This document shows, one piece after another, positions 1-8,535 of a stretch of 42,066 bases of DNA. Source of the stretch: Lachnospiraceae bacterium. GTDB taxonomy: Bacteria; Bacillota; Clostridia; Lachnospirales; Lachnospiraceae. The translations under genes were made by a program, and so were the position numbers. The DNA lies in NCBI GenBank assembly GCA_015057635.1, contig SVEB01000053.1, forward strand, positions 1 to 42,066, written 5' to 3'. Within the stretch, counting starts at the first letter, position 1. Each line of letters starts with the position of its first letter. A model generated the notes under the pieces. That model had not been told where the DNA came from. It saw nothing but the letters and a program-made list of their open reading frames with translations, and ran no database searches.

Positions 1-44
1 GAAAATACTGTTAAAAATTTTTTTAAAAAAATTTAAAAAAATGC

Positions 45-73
45 TTGCATTTTATAAAACGCTGATATATAAT
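45..73 (+). promoter_or_regulatory. Sigma-A-type promoter of first tRNA-Lys
   Basis: A -35 element TTGCAT (45-50) and a -10 element TATAAT (68-73) are separated by exactly 17 bases. An A/T-tract region upstream resembles an UP element. The tRNA starts about 20 bases after the -10. Confidence 0.85.
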
Positions 74-94
74 AAACCTTGCGTTAAGGCGTAT

Positions 95-167
95 GCGTCT
101 TTAGCTCAGTTGGTAGAGCACCTGACTCTTAATCAGGGTGTCCAGGGTTCGAGCCCCTGAAGATGCA
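95..167 (+). tRNA. tRNA-Lys (anticodon CTT), copy 1
   Basis: A full cloverleaf of 73 bases can be drawn. The acceptor stem GCGTCTT pairs with AAGATGC with one G-U pair. The D-arm is GCTC/GAGC, the anticodon loop CTCTTAA carries CTT, and the T-arm is CAGGG TTCGAGC CCCTG. The discriminator is A167 and CCA is not encoded. It differs from the next two copies by one acceptor base (G instead of A at 97). It is transcribed alone from its own promoter. Confidence 0.97.
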
Positions 168-169
168 CT

Positions 170-213
170 AAAGTCTTCGTTTGACAGCTTGACTGTCGGG
201 TGAGGACTTTTTT
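170..213 (+). terminator. Hairpin terminator after tRNA-Lys copy 1
   Basis: AAAGTCTTC and the TTTGACAG arm pair with CTGTCGGG and AGGACTTT (some G-U), followed by a run of T. Confidence 0.75.
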
Positions 214-377
214 AGTATCTGAACCTGAAATCAATCTGTAAAACGCTATCTGTTAGTATAACCATTCCATTTTTACATAACCACATTGGACAGAGGGGAT
301 GCCGTACAGACAATGCAGTTATAAAATACACTATTTTATGTATTTTCAAAGAAATTTCAATAATTTTAAAAAAAGGC

Positions 378-406
378 TTGTATTTTTCTTTTGACTGTAT
401 TATAAT
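378..406 (+). promoter_or_regulatory. Promoter of second tRNA-Lys
   Basis: TTGTAT (378-383), a 17-base spacer and TATAAT (401-406). The flanking A-tracts resemble those of the first and third tRNA-Lys promoters, so the promoters were duplicated with the genes. Confidence 0.85.
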
Positions 407-459
407 ATACAAGTGTCAGCGATAGCTGATCAAAATAAAGATTAGAAGCTTTGATTTAT

Positions 460-532
460 GCATCTTTAGCTCAGTTGGTAGAGCACCTGACTCTTAATCA
501 GGGTGTCCAGGGTTCGAGCCCCTGAAGATGCA
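460..532 (+). tRNA. tRNA-Lys (anticodon CTT), copy 2
   Basis: A 73-base cloverleaf with acceptor GCATCTT/AAGATGC, anticodon CTT and discriminator A532. It is identical to copy 3 and one base different from copy 1. No 3' CCA is encoded. Confidence 0.97.
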
Positions 533-537
533 CTTCG

Positions 538-577
538 AAAGTCTTCGTTTGGCAGAGAGCTGCTGGGTGAGGACTTT
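538..577 (+). terminator. Hairpin after tRNA-Lys copy 2
   Basis: This stem is homologous to the hairpin after copy 1 (AAAGTCTTC ... GAGGACTTT). The T-run is interrupted (TTTATCTTT), so termination may be weaker. Confidence 0.6.
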
Positions 578-603
578 ATCTTTAAAAAATTTCAAAAAAA
601 TAC

Positions 604-632
604 TTGTATTTTTCTGATCAATCGTGTATACT
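604..632 (+). promoter_or_regulatory. Promoter of third tRNA-Lys
   Basis: TTGTAT (604-609), a 17-base spacer and TATACT (627-632), preceded by an A-rich tract. Confidence 0.8.
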
Positions 633-681
633 ATCTATATTGTCACTTTTGAGTGATTTTTGAGAAATACAATTATCTTAT

Positions 682-754
682 GCATCTTTAGCTCAGTTGG
701 TAGAGCACCTGACTCTTAATCAGGGTGTCCAGGGTTCGAGCCCCTGAAGATGCA
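682..754 (+). tRNA. tRNA-Lys (anticodon CTT), copy 3
   Basis: A 73-base cloverleaf identical to copy 2 (GCATCTT/AAGATGC acceptor, CTT anticodon, discriminator A754). It is the last of three tandem single-tRNA transcription units. Confidence 0.97.
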
Positions 755-761
755 CTGCGAA

Positions 762-789
762 GCATTGCCATTTGGCAGTGTTTTTTTTT
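762..789 (+). terminator. Terminator after tRNA-Lys copy 3
   Basis: GCATTGCC pairs with GGCAGTG (one G-U), followed by nine T residues (781-789). It is unrelated in sequence to the hairpins after copies 1 and 2. Confidence 0.8.
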
Positions 790-2656
790 GCGTTTTTTAC
801 ATTTTGTGCTCAATTTTTATTTAAGTAATTTTTTCTTTCACATTTTTCTCTAAGTTATTCTTACACCATCTATTTTCTTATATATGTAATCCAGACATTT
901 CAAAATCTATACCTAACCACCGATCACCTCTCGTCTTTTTTCCATTTATTATTAAGTAAATCCAAAATAAAACTATTTTCCTTTTTATAAATAAATACCT
1001 GCACTTTTATGCTAAATTTTTAGGATATAATACTACAATATTTTCAATATCCTTCTATTATTCCCCTTGTCTCTTATTATAATCTCTTAAAAATACATAA
1101 TTATGCTCTCGTTTCTCCTCTATTTCTAAAAAAATTACCCTTATACAGATCCAACAGCCTTGATCCAGCCCTCTTTTCTTCTATCTGAACCCATAATACT
1201 GGCAGCTTTCAATAAATTACACCCCAATCTATCATATGATCCGACAGCTTTTCTCTGTATATGGAAAAAATTATAGTTATCCACACCTCCTGTTCCACTC
1301 TCTCTACCGGTCCACATATAAAATACCTTTATGTGCATAAATCCTGCCCCCATTCCTAATCCCCTTGATAGATAGCTACAATTAGAAGTCTGCCCGGCTT
1401 TACACGATATTATTTCCTGCAATTCTGGCCTTCTTCCGATCTCTGAACTGTTTTGTTTTATTCATGCTGTCTATTTAAGCATACTTTATCCGCGCTTTTA
1501 AGTAAATTTAATGCTATAATATTATGGAAAATAAGATTCCGTTACTTTAATGTACTTTACTGTTAGTTTAGTTAAACAAATTTCCAGTAAACAATTAAAT
1601 TTTGATTAAGTTAAACTAAGTTAAGTTTATTTTAATTAATTACTTTTATCTTAATTTAAAGTACTTAATTTCCAGTAAATTATTTAAGCGTATTTGTCCT
1701 AAAAAAGTGGAGGGGAATAGTAGAGAGTAGTTTGTCGAAAAATAGATTATAAGATAGAATACAAAAAGTAATATTATTTTCATACTAGGCATCGTTTCAA
1801 AAATTTGATTCTGCCACCAGGAAGAACAAACACTCTCAATAAGAATATTGCTTTATCTATTTGATCATAAAGCACATGTATTTTAGATCCTCAAAATATC
1901 TATTATAAAAGCTTGGAGTTTTTAATAAAAATCTCTTGATATATATGAGTAGTTTTGAAGGCCTCTTTGAATATACATAAAGTAGTGCATTTTATAATTG
2001 GATTATTCGTGCTGTACCCGCAAACAGACATTATATAAAACAGATCGTATCACAGGGTAGATATAAAGATTACGTTATTTCAAACATCAGTAAGCCAGCC
2101 ATATTGCCATAATGATGATACGTTTTTTATAGAAAAGGGAGGATATGGCCTTTAAGTCGTCAAAAAAGGTAAGAATATCATCATGCATTCCAAGAACTAT
2201 ATAAAAGCATATAATTTCTTTGAGGATGCACAACCATATAAATTGGATAGTTTACAGATCTATATGGATAAATACTGCTACTTTTGCTGTTTTTGTCCGA
2301 TCAACGCTGATTCCTCTCCCTATGCTCCCTTATTTATAATCCCACTCCTCCTTTTTCCCGTATATTATTTCTTCTATCGGGCTTCTCTCCTGTCCCCTTT
2401 TTTAGACCAATCTCCCTAAAAATAATACCTGCTTATCCCCACTCTAATACTGATCTAAGCCCGTCATTTTCCCCTATTCTCTTATCTGTTATATCCATGC
2501 TTTCTTCTATTTTTCGGCTTTTTACATTCCGCTCTCATTTTCTGTTTTGATTTTAATTATTTTTATAACAAAACATCTGAAATACCGGATATTCTCTAGA
2601 TATTTTCCCAAATATAGGTTAAGATGATACTATTAATTCAGTCAGGAGGCTTCCTT
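790..2656. other. AT-rich intergenic region, no convincing gene
   Basis: Nearly 1.9 kb with no open frame that has both a ribosome site and a recognisable protein. Two patches look coding-like but are broken. The minus strand around 1140-1470 is less AT-rich and has a short frame interrupted by stops. The plus strand around 2008-2110 has about 40 open codons and is followed by a GGGAGG motif, an ATG at 2145 and a 19-codon frame. These may be remnants of decayed genes (inference). A TTTCCAGTAAA repeat lies at 1581 and 1669. Confidence 0.5.
1581..1679. repeat. AT-rich block flanked by an 11-bp direct repeat
   Basis: TTTCCAGTAAA occurs at 1581-1591 and again at 1669-1679. The sequence between is almost purely A/T with TTAA-rich self-complementary stretches. 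No function is apparent. Confidence 0.4.
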
Positions 2657-3277
2657 ATGTGTGGTCGTTTTTATGTAGATGAAGAACAAAATGAAGAATT
2701 CCTTGGTATTATACGGAATTTAGATGCCCGTTTTTCTAACCAGGCAAAGATTACAAAAGGAGAGGTCCGTCCTTCCAATATGGCGATCGTCCTCACCCCT
2801 TCTAAAATAAAAAGCGCGCCTCTTCCAGATTCCATGCGTTTTGGTTTTGCTTCCCCAAAAAGTCAGATCATCAATGCACGTTCTGAATCGGCCCTTCAGA
2901 AGCCCTTATTTTCCTCCTGTGTTCACAATGGACGGATTCTGATTCCTGCCAGTGGATTTTATGAATGGGATCATACTACTGCTCATACGAAATACTACTT
3001 TAGCCGAATAGACGGAAAACTCATGTATATAGCTGGTCTCTGTAAAATCTGCAATGATACAGAGTGTTTTGTCATCCTGACCACTGCGGCCAATGACTCT
3101 ATGAAAGAAATCCATTCCCGGATGCCCTTAATCCTTCCGGATGATAAGATTGATGCATGGCTCTATGATGAGAAAGAAGCAATCCATCTGCTTTCCTATC
3201 AGCCAGAAGCACTAAAAAAAACATGTGTCAGCCCTCCTTCTTCTTATGAACAGATGCCCCTTCCTTTCCTGTCTTAA
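2657..3277 (+). CDS. SRAP-domain protein (YedK/HMCES family)
   Basis: A 206-residue SOS-response-associated peptidase family protein. Family members form a covalent thiazolidine link to abasic sites in single-stranded DNA, shielding them from breakage. The start is placed at 2657 because the catalytic Cys must be residue 2 after Met removal (MCGRFYVDE) and AGGAGG lies at 2644-2649. An in-frame ATG 33 bases upstream (2624) would bury that Cys and is rejected. Visible motifs are Cys2, the Asn in NARSES, the Glu in ASGFYEW and the His in HSRMP, so the active site looks complete. The gene stands alone, ends in its own terminator and shows no obvious LexA box. Confidence 0.92.
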   Translation: MCGRFYVDEEQNEEFLGIIRNLDARFSNQAKITKGEVRPSNMAIVLTPSKIKSAPLPDSMRFGFASPKSQIINARSESALQKPLFSSCVHNGRILIPASGFYEWDHTTAHTKYYFSRIDGKLMYIAGLCKICNDTECFVILTTAANDSMKEIHSRMPLILPDDKIDAWLYDEKEAIHLLSYQPEALKKTCVSPPSSYEQMPLPFLS

Positions 3278-3282
3278 TCCTA

Positions 3283-3302
3283 GAAGGGGGTGATCCCCCT
3301 TC
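3283..3302 (+). terminator. Terminator after SRAP gene
   Basis: GAAGGGGG TGAT CCCCCTTC is a perfect 8-bp stem, followed by a T-rich stretch. Confidence 0.75.
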
Positions 3303-3652
3303 TTTCTATTTTTCTATCCTTCTTTCTGGACGTTATTGTTCCTGTGACATGAATTATAATATTCCTTGTATTTCCCAGGATTCTGTAGATTTCTTCTAGC
3401 AGTAATTGCTCTCTTTTCTTCCATTCGTCCTATATTTCTTTTAACATATTTTTACTGAATGTTTTATTCTTAACAATTTTATCGAAAATCTTTTTTATTT
3501 GGCCTAATATTTAAAATATTTTTTTCTAAATTATTTTTTTATATTGGTTTTACTTTTTATTTTTATGGAAAACCCGGTACTTTCTTATGTTTTTTTTGGT
3601 ATTATTTCCAATTATCTTTAGTAAAATGGAATATATTTGTAAAAAATACACA

Positions 3653-3681
3653 TTGACAAAAATTTAACATTAAACTAGAAT
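3653..3681 (+). promoter_or_regulatory. adhE promoter
   Basis: TTGACA (3653-3658), a 17-base spacer and TAGAAT (3676-3681). The predicted start is near 3688, giving a leader of about 130 bases. The -35 overlaps a weaker Rex-like motif (3653-3670, TTGACAAAAATTTAACAT). Positions 3303-3650 upstream are AT-rich with nothing else recognisable. Confidence 0.75.
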
Positions 3682-3717
3682 GATAGTATCAAGTTGAGGA
3701 AATCATTTACAGGCGTC

Positions 3718-3735
3718 TTGTTAATTATTTAACAT
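3718..3735 (+). promoter_or_regulatory. Rex operator upstream of adhE
   Basis: TTGTTAATTATTTAACAT matches the Rex consensus TTGTTAANNNNTTAACAA at all but the last base. Rex is the NADH/NAD+-sensing repressor that controls adhE in many Clostridia. The site lies about 30 bases downstream of the predicted transcription start, where a bound repressor would block elongation or clearance (inference). No rex gene is in the window. Confidence 0.8.
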
Positions 3736-3770
3736 CTTCTGGAATGAGGCCCGTGAAAATAAAAATAAAA

Positions 3771-3786
3771 GATAACATTTGTTATC
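3771..3786 (+). promoter_or_regulatory. Perfect inverted repeat in the adhE leader
   Basis: GATAAC ATTT GTTATC has 6-bp perfect arms and ends about 30 bases before the adhE start codon. It is not a Rex site because the half-sites point the other way. It may be a second operator or a leader hairpin. Confidence 0.4.
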
Positions 3787-3816
3787 GGACATCATGAATA
3801 TAGGAGGATATCAGCA

Positions 3817-6435
3817 ATGGCTAAGAAAGAAGAAGCAGCAGTACAGAGCGGTCTGGTTGATAATTTAGAGGCTCTTACCGCTAAATTAGAGGAGTTAAAA
3901 GAAGCTCAGAAAATTTTCGCTACATATACGCAGGAGCAGGTTGATAAGATTTTCTATGAGGCTGCAAAAGCAGCAAATATGCAGAGAATCCCTCTTGCTA
4001 AGATGGCAGTAGAAGAAACCGGAATGGGTGTTGTAGAAGATAAGGTTATTAAGAACCATTTCGCTTCTGAATATATTTATAACGCTTATAAAGATACGAA
4101 AACATGCGGTATCTTAGAAGAAGATCCAAGCTACGGAATTAAGAAGATTGCGGAACCAATCGGTGTAGTTGCAGCTGTAATCCCGACTACGAATCCAACC
4201 TCTACCGCAATCTTCAAAACCCTGATCTGCTTAAAAACAAGAAATGCCATTATCATCAGCCCACATCCACGTGCAAAAAAATCCACCATTGCTGCCGCTA
4301 AAGTTGTATTAGATGCTGCTGTCGCTGCAGGTGCTCCAAAGGGAATCATCGGATGGATTGACGTTCCTAGTCTTGAATTAACAAATGAAGTTATGAAGAG
4401 CGCTGATATCATCTTAGCAACCGGCGGTCCTGGCATGGTAAAAGCCGCTTATTCTTCCGGAAAACCGGCCCTCGGCGTAGGCCCTGGCAATACACCAGCC
4501 GTCTTAGATGAATCCTGTGATATTACATTAGCTGTTAACTCCATCATTCATTCCAAAACATTTGATAACGGCATGATCTGTGCTTCTGAACAGTCCGTTA
4601 TTATCAGCGATAAGATTTATGATGCGGCTAAAAAAGAATTTGAAGACCGTGGATGCCATATCTGTAATCCAGCTGAAACTCAGAAATTACGTGAAACAAT
4701 CTTAATCAATGGTGCCTTAAATGCCAAGATCGTAGGCCAAAAAGCTGCTACTATCGCAAAACTGGCTGGATTTGAAGTTCCAGAATCCACTAAGATCTTA
4801 ATTGGCGAAGTTCAGTCCGTAACAATCGAAGAACAGTTCGCACATGAAAAGCTTTCACCAGTTCTTGCAATGTATAAAGCAAGCTCTTTTGAAGATGCAG
4901 TTGCAAAAGCCGGACAGCTGATTGCAGACGGCGGCTATGGCCATACTTCTTCTCTCTATATCAATGTTGGCACCGGAAAAGACAAGATTGCTGTATTTGA
5001 AGAAGCAATGAAGACATGTCGTATCTTAATCAATACCCCTTCTTCTCAGGGCGGTATCGGTGATCTTTATAACTTTAAGCTGACTCCTTCCTTAACACTT
5101 GGCTGTGGTACATTTGGCGGTAACTCCGTTTCTGAAAATGTTGGCGTGAAACATCTGCTTAATATCAAGACAGTGGCTGAGAGGAGAGAGAACATGCTGT
5201 GGTTTAGAGCACCAGAAAAAGTATACTTCAAGAAAGGCTGCCTCCCTGTAGCTCTTTCCGAATTAAAGGTAATGGGAAAGAAGAAAGCATTCGTCGTAAC
5301 CGACTCCTTCCTTTACAAGAACGGCTATACAAAATCAATTACCGATAAATTAGATGAGATGGGCATTCAGCACACTACATTCTACAATGTCGCACCAGAT
5401 CCATCTCTTGCAAGTGCAACAGAAGGTGCCGAGGCAATGCGTTTATTCGAGCCTGACTGCATCCTTGCAATCGGCGGCGGTTCCGCTATGGATGCCGGCA
5501 AGATCATGTGGGTAATGTATGAACATCCGGAAGTAGACTTCCTTGACATGGCAATGCGTTTCATGGATATTAGAAAACGTATCTATACATTCCCTAAGAT
5601 GGGCGAGAAAGCTTACTTCATCGCAATCCCAACCTCTTCCGGTACAGGTTCCGAAGTTACTCCATTCGCCGTAATCACAGACCAGAGAACCGGTGTTAAA
5701 TATCCTCTTGCTGATTATGAACTTCTTCCTAAGATGTCCATTATCGATGCAGATATGATGATGCATCAGCCAAAAGGATTAACAAGCGCATCCGGTATTG
5801 ATGCTTTAACACATGCTCTTGAAGCTTATGCTTCTATCATGGCTACAGATTACACCGATGGTCTGGCCTTAAAAGCTATGAAACTGATCTTTAACTATCT
5901 TCCATCTGCTTATGAGAACGGTGCTTCTGATCCAATTGCAAGAGAGAAGATGGCAGATGCCTCTACTATGGCTGGTATGGCATTCGCCAATGCATTCCTT
6001 GGCGTATCCCACTCCTTAGCTCATAAGATGGGTGCATTCCATCATATTCCTCATGGTATTGCAAATGCCTTAGTCATTACAGATGTTATGAGATTCAATG
6101 CTGCTCATGTTCCAACAAAGATGGGCACATTCCCTCAGTATCAGTATCCACATGCATTAGAACGCTATGTAGAGTGTGCTGACTTCCTTGGAATCAAAGG
6201 AAATTCAAACGAAGAGAAATTCGAGAATCTGATCGCTGCAATTGAAGCATTAAAAGACAAAGTCGGCATCAAACACACCATGAAAGAATATGGCGTAGAT
6301 GAGAAATACTTCTTAGATACCTTAGATGCTATGACAGAACAGGCATTTGATGATCAGTGTACTGGAGCTAACCCAAGATATCCTCTTATGAGCGAATTAA
6401 AAGAAATGTACTTAAGAGCTTACTACGGAAAATAA
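3817..6435 (+). CDS. adhE: Bifunctional acetaldehyde-CoA/alcohol dehydrogenase
   Basis: An 872-residue fusion that reduces acetyl-CoA to acetaldehyde and then to ethanol, using two NADH. The N-terminal half (about 1-450) is a CoA-acylating aldehyde dehydrogenase with catalytic Cys255 in NGMICASEQS and the TGGPGMV nucleotide-site motif. A linker leads into an iron-containing alcohol dehydrogenase with AIGGGSAMDAGK and metal-ligand histidines in the HALEAY and HSLAHKMGAFHHIPHG regions. The length equals that of typical AdhE, a family that forms spirosomes. The start has a good site (AGGAGG then TATCAGCA). It is monocistronic, with an upstream promoter, a Rex operator and a strong terminator, fitting a redox-controlled fermentation gene. 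It lies head-on to the expected replication direction. Confidence 0.98.
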   Translation: MAKKEEAAVQSGLVDNLEALTAKLEELKEAQKIFATYTQEQVDKIFYEAAKAANMQRIPLAKMAVEETGMGVVEDKVIKNHFASEYIYNAYKDTKTCGILEEDPSYGIKKIAEPIGVVAAVIPTTNPTSTAIFKTLICLKTRNAIIISPHPRAKKSTIAAAKVVLDAAVAAGAPKGIIGWIDVPSLELTNEVMKSADIILATGGPGMVKAAYSSGKPALGVGPGNTPAVLDESCDITLAVNSIIHSKTFDNGMICASEQSVIISDKIYDAAKKEFEDRGCHICNPAETQKLRETILINGALNAKIVGQKAATIAKLAGFEVPESTKILIGEVQSVTIEEQFAHEKLSPVLAMYKASSFEDAVAKAGQLIADGGYGHTSSLYINVGTGKDKIAVFEEAMKTCRILINTPSSQGGIGDLYNFKLTPSLTLGCGTFGGNSVSENVGVKHLLNIKTVAERRENMLWFRAPEKVYFKKGCLPVALSELKVMGKKKAFVVTDSFLYKNGYTKSITDKLDEMGIQHTTFYNVAPDPSLASATEGAEAMRLFEPDCILAIGGGSAMDAGKIMWVMYEHPEVDFLDMAMRFMDIRKRIYTFPKMGEKAYFIAIPTSSGTGSEVTPFAVITDQRTGVKYPLADYELLPKMSIIDADMMMHQPKGLTSASGIDALTHALEAYASIMATDYTDGLALKAMKLIFNYLPSAYENGASDPIAREKMADASTMAGMAFANAFLGVSHSLAHKMGAFHHIPHGIANALVITDVMRFNAAHVPTKMGTFPQYQYPHALERYVECADFLGIKGNSNEEKFENLIAAIEALKDKVGIKHTMKEYGVDEKYFLDTLDAMTEQAFDDQCTGANPRYPLMSELKEMYLRAYYGK

Positions 6436-6452
6436 ATCAATCGATAAATCCA

Positions 6453-6489
6453 AAAAGGACTGCCCTTTATAAAGGGCAGTCCTTTTTTT
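6453..6489 (+). terminator. adhE terminator
   Basis: A perfect 15-bp stem (AAAAGGACTGCCCTT with its complement, loop TATA) runs into a run of T. Confidence 0.95.
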
Positions 6490-6570
6490 ATTAGATTAAG
6501 TAGTCTTTATCCAAAAAATCCGAACATGATAGCTCAATTCTTTAATACTACCTTCATAAGTTGCTGTTTC

Positions 6571-6614
6571 AAAAAAAGGGTACCAGACTAGAATTTTTAG
6601 TCTGGCACCCCTTT
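6571..6614 (-). terminator. Terminator of the phosphotransferase-like gene
   Basis: The arms around CCAGACTA/TAGTCTGG extend with GGGTA/CACCCC and end in an A-run on the plus strand, that is, a T-run for the minus-strand transcript. Confidence 0.8.
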
Positions 6615-6619
6615 TGATT

Positions 6620-7366
6620 TTATTCATATTCCACAACATCAAGCCACTTTAACAGAAGCTCTCTTTCCTCTTCTTTCTTCTTCGTAAGCTGTGCTGCAGC
6701 CACGATCGGAAGCCAAGTATCTACATAACGGCGTTCTGTATTGCTCTTCTTGCAGAAACGTTCCATATAAAGCTCTGCTGTATCCGGATTATAAAGGGAC
6801 AATAATAAAAATGTCTTAGCTGCATCAGCACTTGCATTCCCCTGAGAAGCATGAACCCAATCAAGCACATACATCTTGCCATGAGATACAATAATATTGC
6901 TTGGACAGAAATCACCGTGGCATACCTTCACATGCTTTGGCATCCCATCCAGACGGGTAAGCAGATCATACTTTTTGATTTCATCCAGCTCCTCCAAATC
7001 ATTGATCTGGCGATTCAGCTTATCCTTTAACTTATTTAGAAGCGGTGCACGTTTTGAATGAATCTGAAGCTGAAGATCCACCATCTGTTCTATGTATTCT
7101 TCCTGCTGTTCCGGATGCTCGTCCATCAAGTCAGCTAACGTCTTTCCTTCAATGTAATTCATTGTGATTGCCCACTGTCCGTCTATGATCGATACTTCAC
7201 TAATGCTTGGAATCGGAAGGCCTGTCTCCTCTACTCTTGTTGTATTCAGTGCCTCATTTAGTACATCGGTTTTGTTAATCCCTTTGTTAAATAGTTTTAC
7301 TACATTGTTCCCTTGACGATATACGCTTGCATTCTTCCCACGTGAAACCAAATAATCAAACTCCAT
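6620..7366 (-). CDS. Aminoglycoside phosphotransferase-fold (APH-like) protein
   Basis: A 248-residue protein of the APH/choline-kinase-like fold. It has a short N-lobe with an ATP-binding Lys (VVKLF), the catalytic loop HGDFCPSN (about 155-162) with the base Asp, and the metal-binding VLDW motif. The substrate cannot be read from the sequence: relatives phosphorylate aminoglycosides, sugars, choline or proteins, and a housekeeping role is as likely as resistance. The start is supported by AAAGGAG upstream. It is a single gene with its own terminator, convergent with adhE. Confidence 0.8.
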   Translation of the reverse strand: MEFDYLVSRGKNASVYRQGNNVVKLFNKGINKTDVLNEALNTTRVEETGLPIPSISEVSIIDGQWAITMNYIEGKTLADLMDEHPEQQEEYIEQMVDLQLQIHSKRAPLLNKLKDKLNRQINDLEELDEIKKYDLLTRLDGMPKHVKVCHGDFCPSNIIVSHGKMYVLDWVHASQGNASADAAKTFLLLSLYNPDTAELYMERFCKKSNTERRYVDTWLPIVAAAQLTKKKEEERELLLKWLDVVEYE

Positions 7367-7593
7367 AATACCTGCTCCTTTCGCTGATGAAATGGACGTA
7401 ACAATCCGTTTCTAACCCCGATTTTCTAGCATGTCATGGACAGTTACGAAAACTCAATGCATACTGACATTATAATGAACTTTTTAGCAATATTGAATAA
7501 ATTATCTGTCTTTTGTTCCATAATTATACCACTTTTTACTAAATTTGTATATCGTTTTTTATCGCAAATCTTCCCCTCACTCTGCATAGAAAA

Positions 7594-7609
7594 TGTTTCA
7601 CATGAAACA
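7594..7609. promoter_or_regulatory. parS-like site (15/16)
   Basis: TGTTTCACATGAAACA differs from the parS consensus only at the central G-to-A. It is the site in this window farthest from oriC. Confidence 0.65.
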
Positions 7610-7647
7610 AAAAAAGCGTGATATCCTATTTTTCAGAATATCACACT
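7609..7647 (-). terminator. Terminator of the ABC transporter operon
   Basis: Read on the minus strand, GTGATAT ... ATATCAC closes a stem that runs into seven T. It lies 80 bases after the last operon gene. Confidence 0.75.
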
Positions 7648-7725
7648 CCTTTTTAGTCTGAATCTATGCTTTCTATCGCTTTCCATTCTCCTATTCCTGT
7701 CATTCTCAAACAATTCGGATAATTG

Positions 7726-8520
7726 TTAGGCCAACATCATGCGGTCATTCGCAAACTGTCCCCCGCTTGCCTGTTCAAACTTTTCGAGCAGGTCTGCTAC
7801 TTTAAGTCCTGCCTTCTCTTCCCCTCTTACATCATAAATAATCTGACCATTATGCATCATAATAAGGCGATTCCCAATTTGGATGGCATCTTTCATGTTA
7901 TGGGTAACCATCATGGCCGTCAGATGATCCTTCTGTACGATCTGTCTTGTAAGATCTAATACCTTTGCTGCTGTTTTAGGATCAAGAGCGGCTGTATGCT
8001 CATCTAATAAGAGCAGCTTTGGTTTTAGCATAGTAGCCATTAAAAGCGTGATTGCCTGTCTCTGCCCGCCGGATAACAGCCCCACTTTGGATGTCATCCT
8101 ATCTTCTAGGCCAAGTTCCAGTGTTTGAAGCGCTTCTCTATAAATCTCCTTCTCCTCGGGAGTGATCCCCCAGCGCAATCCTCTTCTTTTTCCCCTTCGA
8201 TATGCCAGTGCAAGATTTTCTTCAATCTCCATATTGGCAGCTGTCCCTTTCATCGGATCCTGAAAGACGCGCCCCAAAAACTTTGCCCTTGCATGTTCGG
8301 GAAGAAGGGTTATATCCTTTCCTTCTAATGTAATCATTCCAGAGTCTGATAAATGTACGCCTGCTATCATATTTAAGAGAGTGGACTTTCCGGCCCCATT
8401 TCCGCCGATTATAGTCACAAAATCACCTTCTAGAAGCTCCAGGTTCACATGATTGAGTACTTGTTTTTCATTAACTGTTCCTACATTAAATGATTTGCAT
8501 AACTCTTTTATTACTAACAT
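7726..8520 (-). CDS. ABC transporter ATP-binding protein
   Basis: A 264-residue ATPase with Walker A GGNGAGKST (about 39-47), a Q-loop around RVFQDPMKGT, the signature LSGGQRQA, Walker B LLLLDEH followed by TAALDPKTA, and the H-loop VTHNM. The DEHTAALD variant is typical of the COG1101 group that pairs with COG4120 permeases and COG2984 binding proteins. It is the third gene of the operon, 15 bases after the permease stop. It powers uptake of an unidentified small ligand. Confidence 0.9.
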   Translation of the reverse strand: MLVIKELCKSFNVGTVNEKQVLNHVNLELLEGDFVTIIGGNGAGKSTLLNMIAGVHLSDSGMITLEGKDITLLPEHARAKFLGRVFQDPMKGTAANMEIEENLALAYRRGKRRGLRWGITPEEKEIYREALQTLELGLEDRMTSKVGLLSGGQRQAITLLMATMLKPKLLLLDEHTAALDPKTAAKVLDLTRQIVQKDHLTAMMVTHNMKDAIQIGNRLIMMHNGQIIYDVRGEEKAGLKVADLLEKFEQASGGQFANDRMMLA

Positions 8521-8535
8521 AAGATTCCTCCTCCC

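Larger units (their letters stand above)
7367..7725. other. Intergenic region with a near-perfect parS and a terminator
   Basis: No gene is supported here. The region separates the ABC operon end from the phosphotransferase-like gene. Its only clear content is the parS-like site at 7594 and the hairpin at 7609-7647. Confidence 0.6.

Noticed and set aside
1141..1422. 93-codon minus-strand frame
   Set aside because: No ribosome site and no recognisable family; flanking frames are broken. Kept only as a possible gene remnant.
2183..2419. 78-codon plus-strand frame
   Set aside because: No ribosome site for this ATG and the C-terminal half is T-rich low-complexity hydrophobic sequence. The nearby ATG at 2145 with GGGAGG gives only 19 codons.
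4131..4436. 101-codon minus-strand frame inside adhE
   Set aside because: Shadow of adhE codon structure, without a ribosome site or family. The same applies to the other antisense frames within gyrA, gyrB, mnmG and dnaA.
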